Assembly (NCBI RefSeq): GCF_024679245.1
Contig: NC_090179.1
Span: forward strand, 8,920,327 to 8,984,326
Length of the DNA stretch: 64,000 bases
Direction of reading: 5' to 3'
Source: Pseudorasbora parva
Lineage: Eukaryota; Chordata; Actinopteri; Cypriniformes; Gobionidae
The notes beneath the pieces were generated by a model that was not told where the DNA came from, searched no databases, and worked only from the letters and a program-made list of their open reading frames with translations. The translations under genes were made by a program, and so were the position numbers. Positions 34,300 to 43,859 of the stretch are shown piece after piece; within the stretch, counting starts at the first letter, position 1, and the number at the start of each line of letters is the position of its first letter.

Positions 34300-34858
34300 G
34301 ACCTAAACTATGATGTCGTAGAGGAAATTGTATGAGTCATTGACAACTCAGCGCAAAATGATAGCATTATCACTGGTTAGGTGTACACTTTGACAGATGT
34401 TGCCAAGCCTCAGTTAGGTTAGTTTGTTTTGGTATTTAATGGAAATTTTGTTTGCAGTAAGAAAAAACAACAACAACATTATTTTGGGACTCTATTTAAA
34501 CTTTCGTTTGGAGTTAAGTGCGCACCTTCTTTAACGAATAGTTAAATAGAGTGTATTCTTACCATTTACCATATAGAGTTTATTCTTACCATTTCTTTGT
34601 TTGGCTGAATCCTGTGAGCTGGTACACCGTCAAAAGGCGTTCTGGGCAAAAACGTTGGACTTATATATACTGTTCCGGCCCATGACCTAGTCACAACCAT
34701 TCCTTGTTCAGCCCGGGGTGAGGCTCCAAGGAATATTTCCCTTATTTTTATATATCGGAAGTGAATTTATAAAGTGAAGTCATTTGACAAAGTGTTATTT
34801 TTTGGTGTTTGTTTATGTGTGCACATGATATTTTTTTATTTTGTGTAATGGCCATTGT
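34300..34858. other. Stretch without recognised gene
   Basis: AT-rich flank left of DIRS C. No paired repeats identified. Confidence 0.5.
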
Positions 34859-35013
34859 GTTCCCTTTCAGTCGGTCACGTTCGACGTACGTCAGAACTGA
34901 ACCGACGAATTGGGATCTGCCCTCAGAGACCTATCCACTTCGAGTGTAAAAAACGAGCCAATCGGAGATTGGCATGTGATCCACACATTCCACGCTCCGC
35001 CCCGCAGCGCGGG

Positions 35014-35020
35014 TATAAAT
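35014..35020 (+). promoter_or_regulatory. TATA-like box in left ITR of DIRS C
   Basis: The word gggtataaatagg lies about 350 bp upstream of the gag ATG. An inverted copy is at about 41151-41161 in the right ITR. By position it is the likely core promoter for the element transcript. Confidence 0.55.
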
Positions 35021-35371
35021 AGGAAGTGGAATGGTAGATCAAATGCTTTTCAACTTCGGAGCCGAACAGTTCATTGCTGTTTCTACGAAGAATGTTAAAA
35101 GACTGAGTCTTGGAGAGAGGAAGGAACTGCCAGTGCGGGTGTTACAGCGCTTCTCAGGGAGAGACCGACCAAGTTGCAATCGTTTGCATTCAAAAAAGAG
35201 CTTCCATTGTTGGTTCCCTGGGCGTTTTTCCCCCTTTTGAGTGTCACACGCAGGCTTGCACTGTGGACTGCGGGCTGACCGCGGTCATCTCCCTGAGTGC
35301 TTCAGCACAACTAAAAGAGCAGTTTTCCATCCTAAAAGAGCAACACGGTTTGACCCTGCGTCTTTTTCAAG

Positions 35372-36868
35372 ATGTCATTCAAACCGTGTGTTTCTGGGTG
35401 CGGTCGCTTTCTGTCCCCGCTTGACGGTCACGTTCGTTGTCTCTCATGTCTGGGCATTCAGCACGCGGAGGCTGCGTTCGTGAATGACTCATGTTCCCAC
35501 TGCGGGAACATGACCATCGCAGTGTTACGGTCCAGACTCCAATACCTCAAGGCAGGTGGAGCACCCTCGCGCATCCCCCGGTCTAGCGGTCTTTCTGCGC
35601 CTAAGCAGAGGGCTGCTACTCTGGCTGATGACTTGGGTGGGGACCTGAGGGTGACGGTCAGGGCAAACCCGCCGGGTCATATGGCTCCTCGGGCCCCTCC
35701 CCCCTCCGCTGTGCCGGTGGAGTTTCCGGAGGAGCGTGCTGACCTCTCACGTGGAGTGCCAGCCGTTTCCTTCGGGGCTCCGGCGGAAGACAGGATGTCG
35801 GTCGCTGCATTGGGGGACGAGCTAATGGGCTCTGAGGATGAGGATTCGGCTGCGCTGCCCCCTTCGGGTGTGACAGCGTTGCCCGAGTCTGACCCAGAGC
35901 TTACGGCTATGCTTTCCCGGGCCGCCGCAAGCGTAGGGCTCGAGTGGAACCCTCCACCGTGTCCCGAACCTTCGCGGCTGGACGATTGGTTTCTCGGGAC
36001 GGCCCGTGCTGGTTCTCAGCGCCCCGCCCCGGTGCCTTTCTTCCCGGAAGTGCATCAGGAGATCTCGAAGTCGTGGGCAGCGCCGTATAGCGCTCGCTCG
36101 CGATCGACGGACTCCTCCGTCCTCACCTCCCTCGATGGCGGTGCGGTGAAGGGTTACGTGGGAATCCCGCCGGTCAAGCGGTCAGTGGCGATGCATCTGT
36201 GTCCCAAGACCGCTGCGGACTGGCGTGGTGCCCCGCGCCTCCCCTCCCGGGCGTGTAAGTTCTAGTCCGGGCTAACCGGCAAGGCTTACACAGCCTGTGG
36301 AGAAGCCGCATCGGCATTGCATGCCATGGCGCTCCTGCAGGTCTACCAGGCCAAAGCGCTCATGGAACTGCACGAGGGAAGTTCCGACCAGGGCGTTATG
36401 CAGGAACAGCGTGCGGCAACGGACCTCGCTCTCCGAGCGACGAAAGTCACTGCACGCTCCCTGGGTCAGGCGATGTCCACTCTGGTGGTCCAGGAACGCC
36501 ACCTGTGGCTGAACCTGGCAGATATGCGTGAAGCGGACAAGGTGCGATTCCTGAACGCCCCTATCTGCCAGGCCGGCCTCTTCGGCGACGCCATCGAGGA
36601 CTTTGCCCAGCAGTTCTCGGTGGCCCAGAAGCAGACGGAGGCTATCAGGAACATCCTGCCCCGGCGACCTGCTGCTGCCTCCACCCAGTCGCCGGCCGCA
36701 GCTCCCCCGCCTGCTCGTCGCCGAGGGCGTCCCCCGGCATCCGCCTCCGCCCCTGCCAAGCCAAAGCAGCAGCCTCCACAGGCCAAGCAGGGTGCCGGGC
36801 GCAAGGGTGGCGCCCAACCTGTCCAGACCGCTAAACCTGCCGGCAAGCGCAAGGGGAAGCGGCCCTGA
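35372..36868 (+). pseudogene. DIRS gag-like ORF1 with one nonsense codon (element C)
   Basis: An ATG at 35372 opens a 499-codon frame. The N-terminus has a Cys/His cluster (CVSGCGRFLSP, CLSCLGIQHAEAA, CSHCGN) that may bind zinc. The body has PVPFFPEVHQEISKSWAAPY, ASALHAMALLQVYQAKALM and VVQERHLWLNLADMREADK, and ends in a basic Pro/Ala/Lys-rich tail (GKRKGKRP). A single in-frame TAG at 36263-36265 interrupts it at codon 298, where element A has serine. No other stop is present. ORF1 proteins of this group are presumed to package the RNA. Confidence 0.85.
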
Positions 36869-37087
36869 GACAGGCAGCCCAGGGAGGACAGGAGCTGCTC
36901 TTCGGGAGATGATATCCGCATCCCTCCCACACCCCCCGGAGGAGGACCGGGGGGCCCCGACTGGTACAGTACATCTGCCGCCGGCTCTCCGGAGCTCGGC
37001 GGTACCCACATACTCACAGAAAGAGCAGTTTCCTATCCCCCTGGGCCCCAAGAGGGTCAGGGTGGGAGTTCAAGATGCCTCCGGGCT

Positions 37088-39311
37088 TTGTCTCTCCCTC
37101 CCTCCCCTCCCCTCCCCTCCCCAGGGGGCAGCAGAGTGGGCTCCGAGGACGCCTCCGGGCCTTCTCACCCACTCTCTGCCTCTCCCGGGAAAGCTCAGAC
37201 AACACTCCGGGCCGCCCACGGGCCTCCTGAGTCGGGTCTGAGCATCCCACCTGTCTGCCTCCGGGCAGCGAGCAGTCGAGCGGGCTCCGAGGACGCCTCC
37301 GGGCCTTCTCACCCGCTCCCTGCCCGCACCAGGAGAGCTCGCGCGACACTCCGGGCCGCCTCCGGGCCTCCCGAGTCGAGCCAGAGCTCTCCGTTGCACT
37401 GCCCCACCCCGGGCATGTCTGTGGTGCCGTTGGTCCCGCTGGTACGGTCCCTGGGAGCGTGGCTACAGCTCCCTCGACCGTCCCGTTGGCTCATCCGTAC
37501 CATCAGACTCGGCTACGCGATTCAGTTCGCGCGCCGGCCACCCAAGTACAAGGGCATCCTCTTCACCTCTGTGCGAAGCAGCGATGCTCAAGTCTTGCGG
37601 TCAGAGATCGAGGTCCTACTGGCGAAGGACGCGATCGAGCCGGTTCCTCCAGCCGAGATGAAGACAGGGTTCTACAGCCCTTACTTCATCGTGCCCAAGA
37701 AAGGGGTTGGGCTCCGGCCAATCCTGGACCTGCGCATCCTGAATCGGGCCCTGCACAAGCTCCCGTTCCGGATGTTAACGCAGAAGCGCATTTTTCAATG
37801 CATCCGTCCCCAGGATTGGTTTGCAGCGATCGACCTGAAGGACGCGTACTTCCATGTCTCTATACTCCCTCGACACAGACCGTTCCTATGCTTTGCGTTC
37901 GAGGGGAAGGCATACCAGTACAAAGTCCTGCCCTTCGGGCTGTCCCTGTCGCCTCGCGTCTTTACGAAGGTCGCGGAGGCAGCCATTGTTCCACTCCGAG
38001 AACGCGGCGTTTGCATCCTCAACTATCTCGACGACTGGCTCATCCTCGCCCAGTCTCGGGAGCAGTTGTGCGAACACAGGGACATGGTGCTCAGTCACCT
38101 CAGCCTGTTGGGCCTTCGGGTCAACCGAGAGAAGAGCAAGCTCTGTCCTACGCAGAGAATCTCTTACCTCGGTATGGAGCTGGATTCGGTCAGCCAGACT
38201 GCGCGCCTCACGGAGGAGCGAGTCAGGTCGGTGTTGAACTGCTTGAATATGTTCAAAGGCAGAACACGGGTCCCACTGAAACTTTTTCAGAGGCTCCTGG
38301 GACATATGGCATCCGTAGCCGCGGTCACGCCGCTCGGATTGCTTCATATGAGACCGCTCCAACACTGCCTTCATGGCCGAGTCCCGAGGTGGGCGTGACA
38401 GAGCGGCCAGTACCGGGTCCCAGTGACTCCTTACTGCCGCCAAACCTTCAGCCCGTGGTCCAACGCTTCTCCGGGCCGGGGTGCCCCTAGAACAAGTGTG
38501 CAGGCATGCTGTGCTGTTCACGATGCCTCATCCACGGGTTGGGGGGCCACGTACAACGGGCATGCAGTTGCGGGTCTGTGGACGGAACCACAATTGCATT
38601 GGCATATCAATTGCCTCGAGTTGCTAGCAGTACACTTGGCACTGCGCCGCCTCAAGGGGCCACTACGTGGCAAGCATGTACTGGTCCGTACGGACAGCAC
38701 GGTGGCCGTTGCGTACATCAACCGTCAGGGTGGTCTACGCTCCCGTCACCTGTTCCAACTCGCCCGCCACCTGCTCCTGTGGAGTCAGAAGCATCTGAGG
38801 TCGCTTCGGGCCATGCATGTCCCTGGTGCGCTGAACCAGACAGCCGACAAGCTCTCTCGGCAGCCAGCACCTCCGGGAGAATTGGCGACTCCACCCCCAG
38901 GCAGTCCAGCTGATATGGGACCAGTTTGGAGCCGCACAGGTAGACTTGTTTGCCTCTCCGGACTCGACCCATTGCCAGTGGTACTATTCCCTGACCGGGG
39001 GTACCCTTGGCACAGATGCACTGGCGCACAGCTGGCCCCAGGACCTACGCAAGTATGTGTTTCCCCCAGTGAGCCTTCTTGCACAGACCCTGTGCAAAGT
39101 CAGGGAGGACGAGGAGCAGGTCTTGTTAGTTGCGCCGTATTGGCCCAACCGGACCTGGTTCCCAGAACTTACTCTCCTCGCGACAGCCCCTCCTTGGCCC
39201 ATTCCCCTGAGGAAGGACCTTCTTTCTCAGGGACGGGGCACTCTATGGCACCCGCGTCCAGACCTCTGGAATCTTAATGTCTGGTCCCTGGACGGGACGC
39301 GGAGGTTCTAG
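37088..39311 (+). pseudogene. DIRS reverse transcriptase / RNase H ORF (element C)
   Basis: An open frame begins by 37088, with its first ATG at 37415. RT motifs are KDAIEPVPPAEMKTGFYSPY, GLRPILDLRILNRAL, DWFAAIDLKDAYFHVS, YKVLPFGLSLSPRVF and catalytic YLDD in ILNYLDDWLI. After QRLLGHMAS a TGA at 38396-38398 interrupts the same frame. Two opposite indels (about 38475 and 38520) shift a short stretch before RNase H, then restore the frame at HDASSTGWGATYNG. RNase H continues with WHINCLELLAVHLAL, VRTDSTVAVAYINRQGG and GALNQTADKLSRQ. An extra T near 38882 shifts the frame again. The last part (LVAPYWPNRTWFPEL) ends at a stop at 39311. Confidence 0.88.
37127..37392 (+). repeat. Diverged tandem duplication, period about 130 bp, in DIRS C
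   Basis: Two successive GC-rich units share gggctccgaggacgcctccg and ggccttctcaccc (37137 and 37279). The second differs by substitutions and small indels. It lies in the spacer between ORF1 and the RT motifs. Confidence 0.8.
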
Positions 39312-39312
39312 A

Positions 39313-40322
39313 TGGACTACCACAAGCAGTCGTAGATACCGTCTCTTCAGCTAGAGCCCCCTCTACGAGGCGCCTCTATGTACTGAAGTGGAACCTGTTC
39401 GTTGAGTGGTGCTCTTCCCGCCGGGAAGACCCCCGAAGGTGTTCGATTGGTGTTGTGCTTTCCTTCCTGCAAGACGGGTTGGAGCGAAGGCTGTCTCCCT
39501 CCACCCTCAAAGTGTACGTCGCCGCCCGCAATAGCGGCGTATCACGACGCAGTCGAAGGTAAGTCCGTGGGAAGGCACGACCTAATCGTCAGGTTCCTCA
39601 GAGGTGCGAGGAGACTAAATCCTCCTCGTCCATCCTCGATACCCTCTTGGGACTTGGCTCTAGTGCTCAGAGCACTTCAGAGCCCTCCCTTCGAGCCTTT
39701 GGAGTCCATTGAGATTAAAATCCTGTCAATGAAGACAGTGCTCTTGACTGCTTTGGCCTCGATCAAGAGGGTAGGGGACCTGCACGCACTTTCGGTCAGC
39801 GAATCGTGCCTAGAGTTCGGGCCTGGTAACTCTCACGTTGTCCTGAGACCCAGGCCCGGATACGTGCCCAAGGTTCCTACCACTCCCTTCCGGGACCAGG
39901 TGGTGAACCTGCAAGCGCTGCCTTCGGAGGAGGCAGACCCAGCCCTGGCTTTGTTGTGTCCGGTCCGCGCTCTTCGCGCTTACATTGACCGGACCCAAAG
40001 CTTTCGGACCTCAGAGCAACTCTTCGTCTGTTACGGAGGCCAGCAGAAGGGAAAGGCTGTCTCCAAGCAGAGGTTAGCCCACTGGATAGTGGATGCTATA
40101 GTCTTGGCTTACCAGTCCCAAGACGTGCCTTGCCCGTTCGGTGTAAGAGCACACTCCACTATCAGTGTTGCTTCTTCCTGGGCGCTGGCTCAAGGCGCCT
40201 TGCTGACAGACATTTGTAGAGCTGCGGGCTGGGCGACACCTAACACGTTTGCTAGGTTTTATAGCTTACGTGTAGAGCCGGTATCTTCCCGCATCCTCGC
40301 CCCTGGTGGCCAGGAGCGCTAA
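39313..40322 (+). pseudogene. DIRS tyrosine recombinase with lost catalytic Arg (element C)
   Basis: The frame from about 39313 gives SARAPSTRRLYVLKWNLF and LSPSTLKVYVAA. A duplicated ccgc at about 39522-39529 then shifts the frame, and translation continues in the frame ending at 40322 (AYHDAVEGKSVGRHDL, FLRGARRLNPPRP). The first catalytic Arg is in SIKRVGDLHAL. The H-x-x-R box reads HSTI, because codon 40161-40163 is ATC; element B keeps HSTR. The tyrosine is probably in FARFYSLRVEP. The enzyme would join circular DNA to a target, but this copy lacks two requirements: an open frame and the Arg. Confidence 0.9.
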
Positions 40323-40947
40323 GTGCCCGTTCTAAGTGTCGGCTTGCAACGCCACTCCCGCCCTCTGGGCCGGATACGTGCGTTTATTGTCTCCAGTTGT
40401 GTTCCCCGGGAAACCGGCTAACCCTGTCGAGCTCCTCCGTCACCCCATGCGGTGTCAGACGTTGCGGACCGTCTGACGCTAGGCCTGCACCCGTATGCTT
40501 GTGGAACGTGTTTGTAGGCTGGGTTCCATATGTAGCGGTTCCCTCACGGCAACCCCATATGTGTATTCGTCCACGGTATCAGCTACCCTTCGGGCTAGCC
40601 CCGTGTCTTTCCCTCGACAAAGCCCGCTCTGTCGTCTCTGGGTGTGTTCTTTCCCCCCTACAGTTAGGTTGGAACCACCCCAGAGACTGCCATATGTTGC
40701 ACTACCCTGCCAGGTTAGTCCTTATGTGTATTCCGCCACCACTCCTTCCCTGAAGGACGTGGCCCCGCAGCGTACCTCTTCCGAGAGGGCACGCTTCCCA
40801 GCGGTCTATGGTCACTCTAAGTGGGTCTTGCAGAAACAGCAGTGACTGACCTCCCTGCTTGGAGCCCTGACTTCCGTACCATACTAGACGGTCCAGTGCG
40901 CTCAAGCAGGACGCTGGAAGGGCCAGCATCCTGGCGTTTTCCAAAGG

Positions 40948-41062
40948 GATCCCAATTCGTCGGTTCAGTTCTGACGTACGTCGAACGTGACCGACTGAAA
41001 GGGAACGTCTCGGTTACGTATGTAACCCTCGTTCCCTGAAGGAGGGAATGGAGACGTACGTC
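40948..41062. repeat. Internal complementary region (ICR) of DIRS C
   Basis: The first half (40948-41006) is the inverted copy of the left tip (34859-34917). The second half (about 41003-41062) is the inverted copy of the right tip (41281-41340). The halves meet and overlap at gggaacgtctcgg. This is the classic DIRS head-to-tail signature. Confidence 0.92.
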
Positions 41063-41340
41063 CCGTCGCCAGGAGCTGTGCTTCAGCTAGGAGCCCAGTC
41101 ACGGATTCGGCTCCTCAGTTGAAAAAAGCATTTGATCTACCATTCCACTTCCTATTTATACCCACGCTGCGGGGCGGAGCGTGGAATGTGTGGATCACAT
41201 GCCAATCTCCGATTGGCTCGTTTTTTACACTCCAAGTGGATAGGTCTCTGAGGGCAGATCCCAATTCGTCGGTTCAGTTCTGACGTACGTCTCCGTTCCC
41301 TCCTTCAGGGAACGAGGGTTACATACGTAACCGAGACGTT

Positions 41341-42210
41341 TTCTCCCCTGTTTGAGTTAATTAGTCTGGTGCATCAAATTACAGTGAAACTTTTTCATAC
41401 CATTGCGTGAAAAGGGGTTGCCATCCTTGCCTGCTGTCCACTATAATGTGTACATATATGTAAAACATTTCCCAATAAATTATGTTTGTCTAGGAACCTG
41501 TGTTTTTGCAATGCAGCAATGTTGTTTCAGTATCAGTTTTCATGTGGTGTTTTTTTTAAAAGACTCCCAAGTGTCCTTCCTTTCCAAGTGTCCTCACCAC
41601 TGTGCTTTTATTTTTTTTCTGTGGTCTGTAATCTGGAATGATGGAATTGTGGGTGTCACATTTTTTATGATTAAAAACTAAGAAAAACACTTTGTGTTTT
41701 CTTGTGAAACCAAAATAATACAAATGTATTTAGCAGTAAAATATGGAATTTTCTTTAAAGGTTAGTTTTTACTGGCATTTGATTTGTTCAACAGAAGGGT
41801 GCCTTGATGAACACATGGGAACTTAATTATTTTTAATGGTTTGTTTTGATACAAACCCTTAAAACAGATTCAAGTGCTGTATTTACAAGAGCATAAAAGT
41901 GAACATTACTCAATACAAATAACTAATGCTTGTTGGACTTGATTTACCTATGAACAAAACAAACAAATATTTAGGTTCTTTTGGGGGATATTCATAAAAG
42001 TAAAGTCAGTTGAAGTTAGTTGTCAATTAAAGTATGCATCAAATTCAGGATTCACCAGGCGTTAGACATTGGATGTCTTATGGCTTTTAGTCCAAAATTG
42101 TCCAGCCATGAATGTATTCACACATGTACTTCATATTTCTTTAGATAAAAAATTATCTAAAATGAGACATTTTAATTAATTTTACAGCTACATACTATTA
42201 AACGTACATA
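41341..42210. other. Stretch without recognised gene
   Basis: AT-rich flank of DIRS C. Nothing was recognised. Confidence 0.5.
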
Positions 42211-42218
42211 TTTTAATA

Positions 42219-42385
42219 ATAATAATAATTAGTTACATTTATATAGCACTATTCTGGGTACTTTTTCTGGGTGACAAAGTGCTTTACATAGAAGAGGGGG
42301 AATTTCCTCAACCACCCCTAATGTGCAGCATCCACCTGGATGATGCGATGGCAGCCATATTGCGCCAGAACACCCACCACACACC
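42219..42385 (-). repeat. Retroposon 3' end, minus copy
   Basis: Words such as gatgcgatggcagccatattgcgccagaac and ataataataattag are the inverted form of the end at 43690-43850. The ATT-rich tail next to a TATATAGC-like word is typical of fish LINE/SINE 3' ends. Confidence 0.6.
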
Positions 42386-42524
42386 ATCTTATTTTAGAAG
42401 TAATCTAAAAGTCTACAGTGAAATAACGAAAACTGACATTCCCATAATTCCCTGCCTTAGATTGTGGAAAGGTCTAGTGGTAATGTTCTGTTTAGTTTAG
42501 TTTTCCCTGTTCCTGTTTGCCTTA

Positions 42525-42680
42525 GTTCCCATTCAGTCAGTCACGTTTGACATTATGTCGAACTGATGTCATGAGGTCTCGTCCCAATCACCTCCAATTA
42601 ATAAAGAAATGAGCCAATGGACATTGCCAAGTGAGATTTTCGTGCTGAGTCACACCCACCGAAATATAAGACATAGAGAA
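42525..42680 (+). repeat. Degenerate DIRS terminal-repeat relic
   Basis: It reads ttcccattcagtcagtcacgtttgac, with gtcgaactgatg, then gagccaatggacattgcc and cccaccgaaatataag. The order matches the left ITR of element C (ccctttcagtcggtcacgttcgac, gagccaatcggagattggc, gggtataaatagg). No coding part follows, so this is an old solo end. Confidence 0.7.
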
Positions 42681-42689
42681 ATAAATTAA

Positions 42690-43289
42690 TCAGATGGTAA
42701 CAATAATTATAATAATGGTGTTTAAGAATTTTTTTTTTTTTTTTTTTGAATAAAGAAACTTGCTAGATAAAACACCTGCATTTCAGATGACAGACCTCAT
42801 GCTTGTTATACAAACAGAAACATGGAAGTGTAACATTTCCCATGTCAGTATAGGAACAAAGGCTGAGACCTTGAGAAAAAAAAAATTCACTGTGTATGTA
42901 AACTTCCCTGAAGCTGTTGACTTCAATGAGGCTGTTGAGTGAAAGTCGTTTGAGAACAAAACGTGTCGGCGTTATCAGCCCACTGGGCCTCTTAAATTAG
43001 CACCCATGGAAGATTTACATGACATTTAAAAGCCACGCCGCTAGTTTACCATAAGTGAGACCGCGGAAGAGAACGTGCACTTCTTTAATGTGACAAATTT
43101 CCCTGGGAAATAGGGAATATTTCCCTGGGAATATTTAACAAATGTACTTTCAAATTTGTTTGTGCACCTATTAATTCACAATAAGACCAGTAACATATAT
43201 TAATAAAGAAAAAAATAGAATGATAGTCTCATATGGGTGACATTTTTGAAACACATCCCTGCTGAAAAATCCAGCACTGGTCGTCAGCC
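42690..43289. other. Stretch without recognised gene
   Basis: AT-rich, including a T18 run near 42730. Nothing recognised. Confidence 0.5.
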
Positions 43290-43850
43290 TACGGTATGTT
43301 TTGCATGCTGGGAGAAGCTTGGGGTGCTATTCACTGGTTTGCTGGATCCCTCCCCTGTATCTTTTTCGGGGTATCTCTGTGGTATGCTGAAGATGTGAAA
43401 CCCTGTCTCTGTGATACTGATGGGTCACTTATCAACATAATAGAGTAATTTAGAGGTGTTAGTGAGGCCAGCAGGGGGGTGCTCACCCTATGGTCTGTGT
43501 GGGTCCTAACACCCCAGTATAGTGATGGGAACACTATACTGTCAAAGAGCACCGCCCGTTAAAAATCCCAGGATGTCCTTCGATAAAGAGTAAGGGTGTT
43601 ACCCGGACATCCTGGCCAAATTTGCCCACTGGCCCCTGTCCATCATGGCCTCCTAATCTTCCCCCTATCCTGACTGGCTTCATCACTCTGTCTCCTCTCC
43701 ACCATAAGATGGTGTGTGGTGAGCGTTCTGGCGCAATATGGCTGCCGCCGCATCATCCAGGTGGGTGCTGCACATTGGTGGTGGTCGAGGAGATTCCCCC
43801 TTCTATGTAAAGCACTTTGAGTGCCTAGAAAAGCGCTATATAATGAATTA
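43290..43850 (+). repeat. Retroposon (LINE/SINE-type) 3' region, plus copy
   Basis: The words gtgtggtgagcgttctggcgc, gcatcatccaggtgggtgctgc and gcactttgagtgcctagaaaagcgctatata mark a dispersed fish retroposon 3' end. The upstream part (gttacccggacatcctggcc) probably belongs to the same unit. The inverted related end is at 42219. Confidence 0.6.
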
Positions 43851-43859
43851 TAATCTTTG

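Larger units (their letters stand above)
31310..34300. repeat. Outer repeat rich in TGACATGACA words, split by the TTAA element
   Basis: Both flanks of the element at 31615-34093 carry related words: atgacatgacatgacac and gtcattaagtgtcat on the left, aatgtcattaagtgtcaa and ctgtcatgtagttgg on the right. This indicates one dispersed repeat interrupted by the TTAA insertion. Its outer ends are imprecise (left near ggtaacactttactta). Confidence 0.55.
34859..41340 (+). mobile_element. DIRS element C, full length, with ITRs and ICR
   Basis: The 6.48-kb element has all DIRS parts in order: left ITR (34882-35063), gag-like ORF1 (35372-36868), RT/RNase H (37088-39311), tyrosine recombinase (39313-40322), ICR (40948-41062), right ITR (41098-41291) and a unique right tip (41283-41340). 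The ITRs are nearly identical and share words such as cccaattcgtcggttcag (inverted at left). Element A at 3011 belongs to the same family. Lesions are a TAG in gag, a TGA in RT, frameshifts at about 38880 and 39525, and loss of a catalytic Arg in the recombinase. No target duplication is seen, as expected for DIRS. Confidence 0.93.

Noticed and set aside
34910..35483. Short frames in the left ITR and leader of DIRS C
   Set aside because: They lie in terminal repeat and 5' leader DNA and are not conserved in elements A or B.
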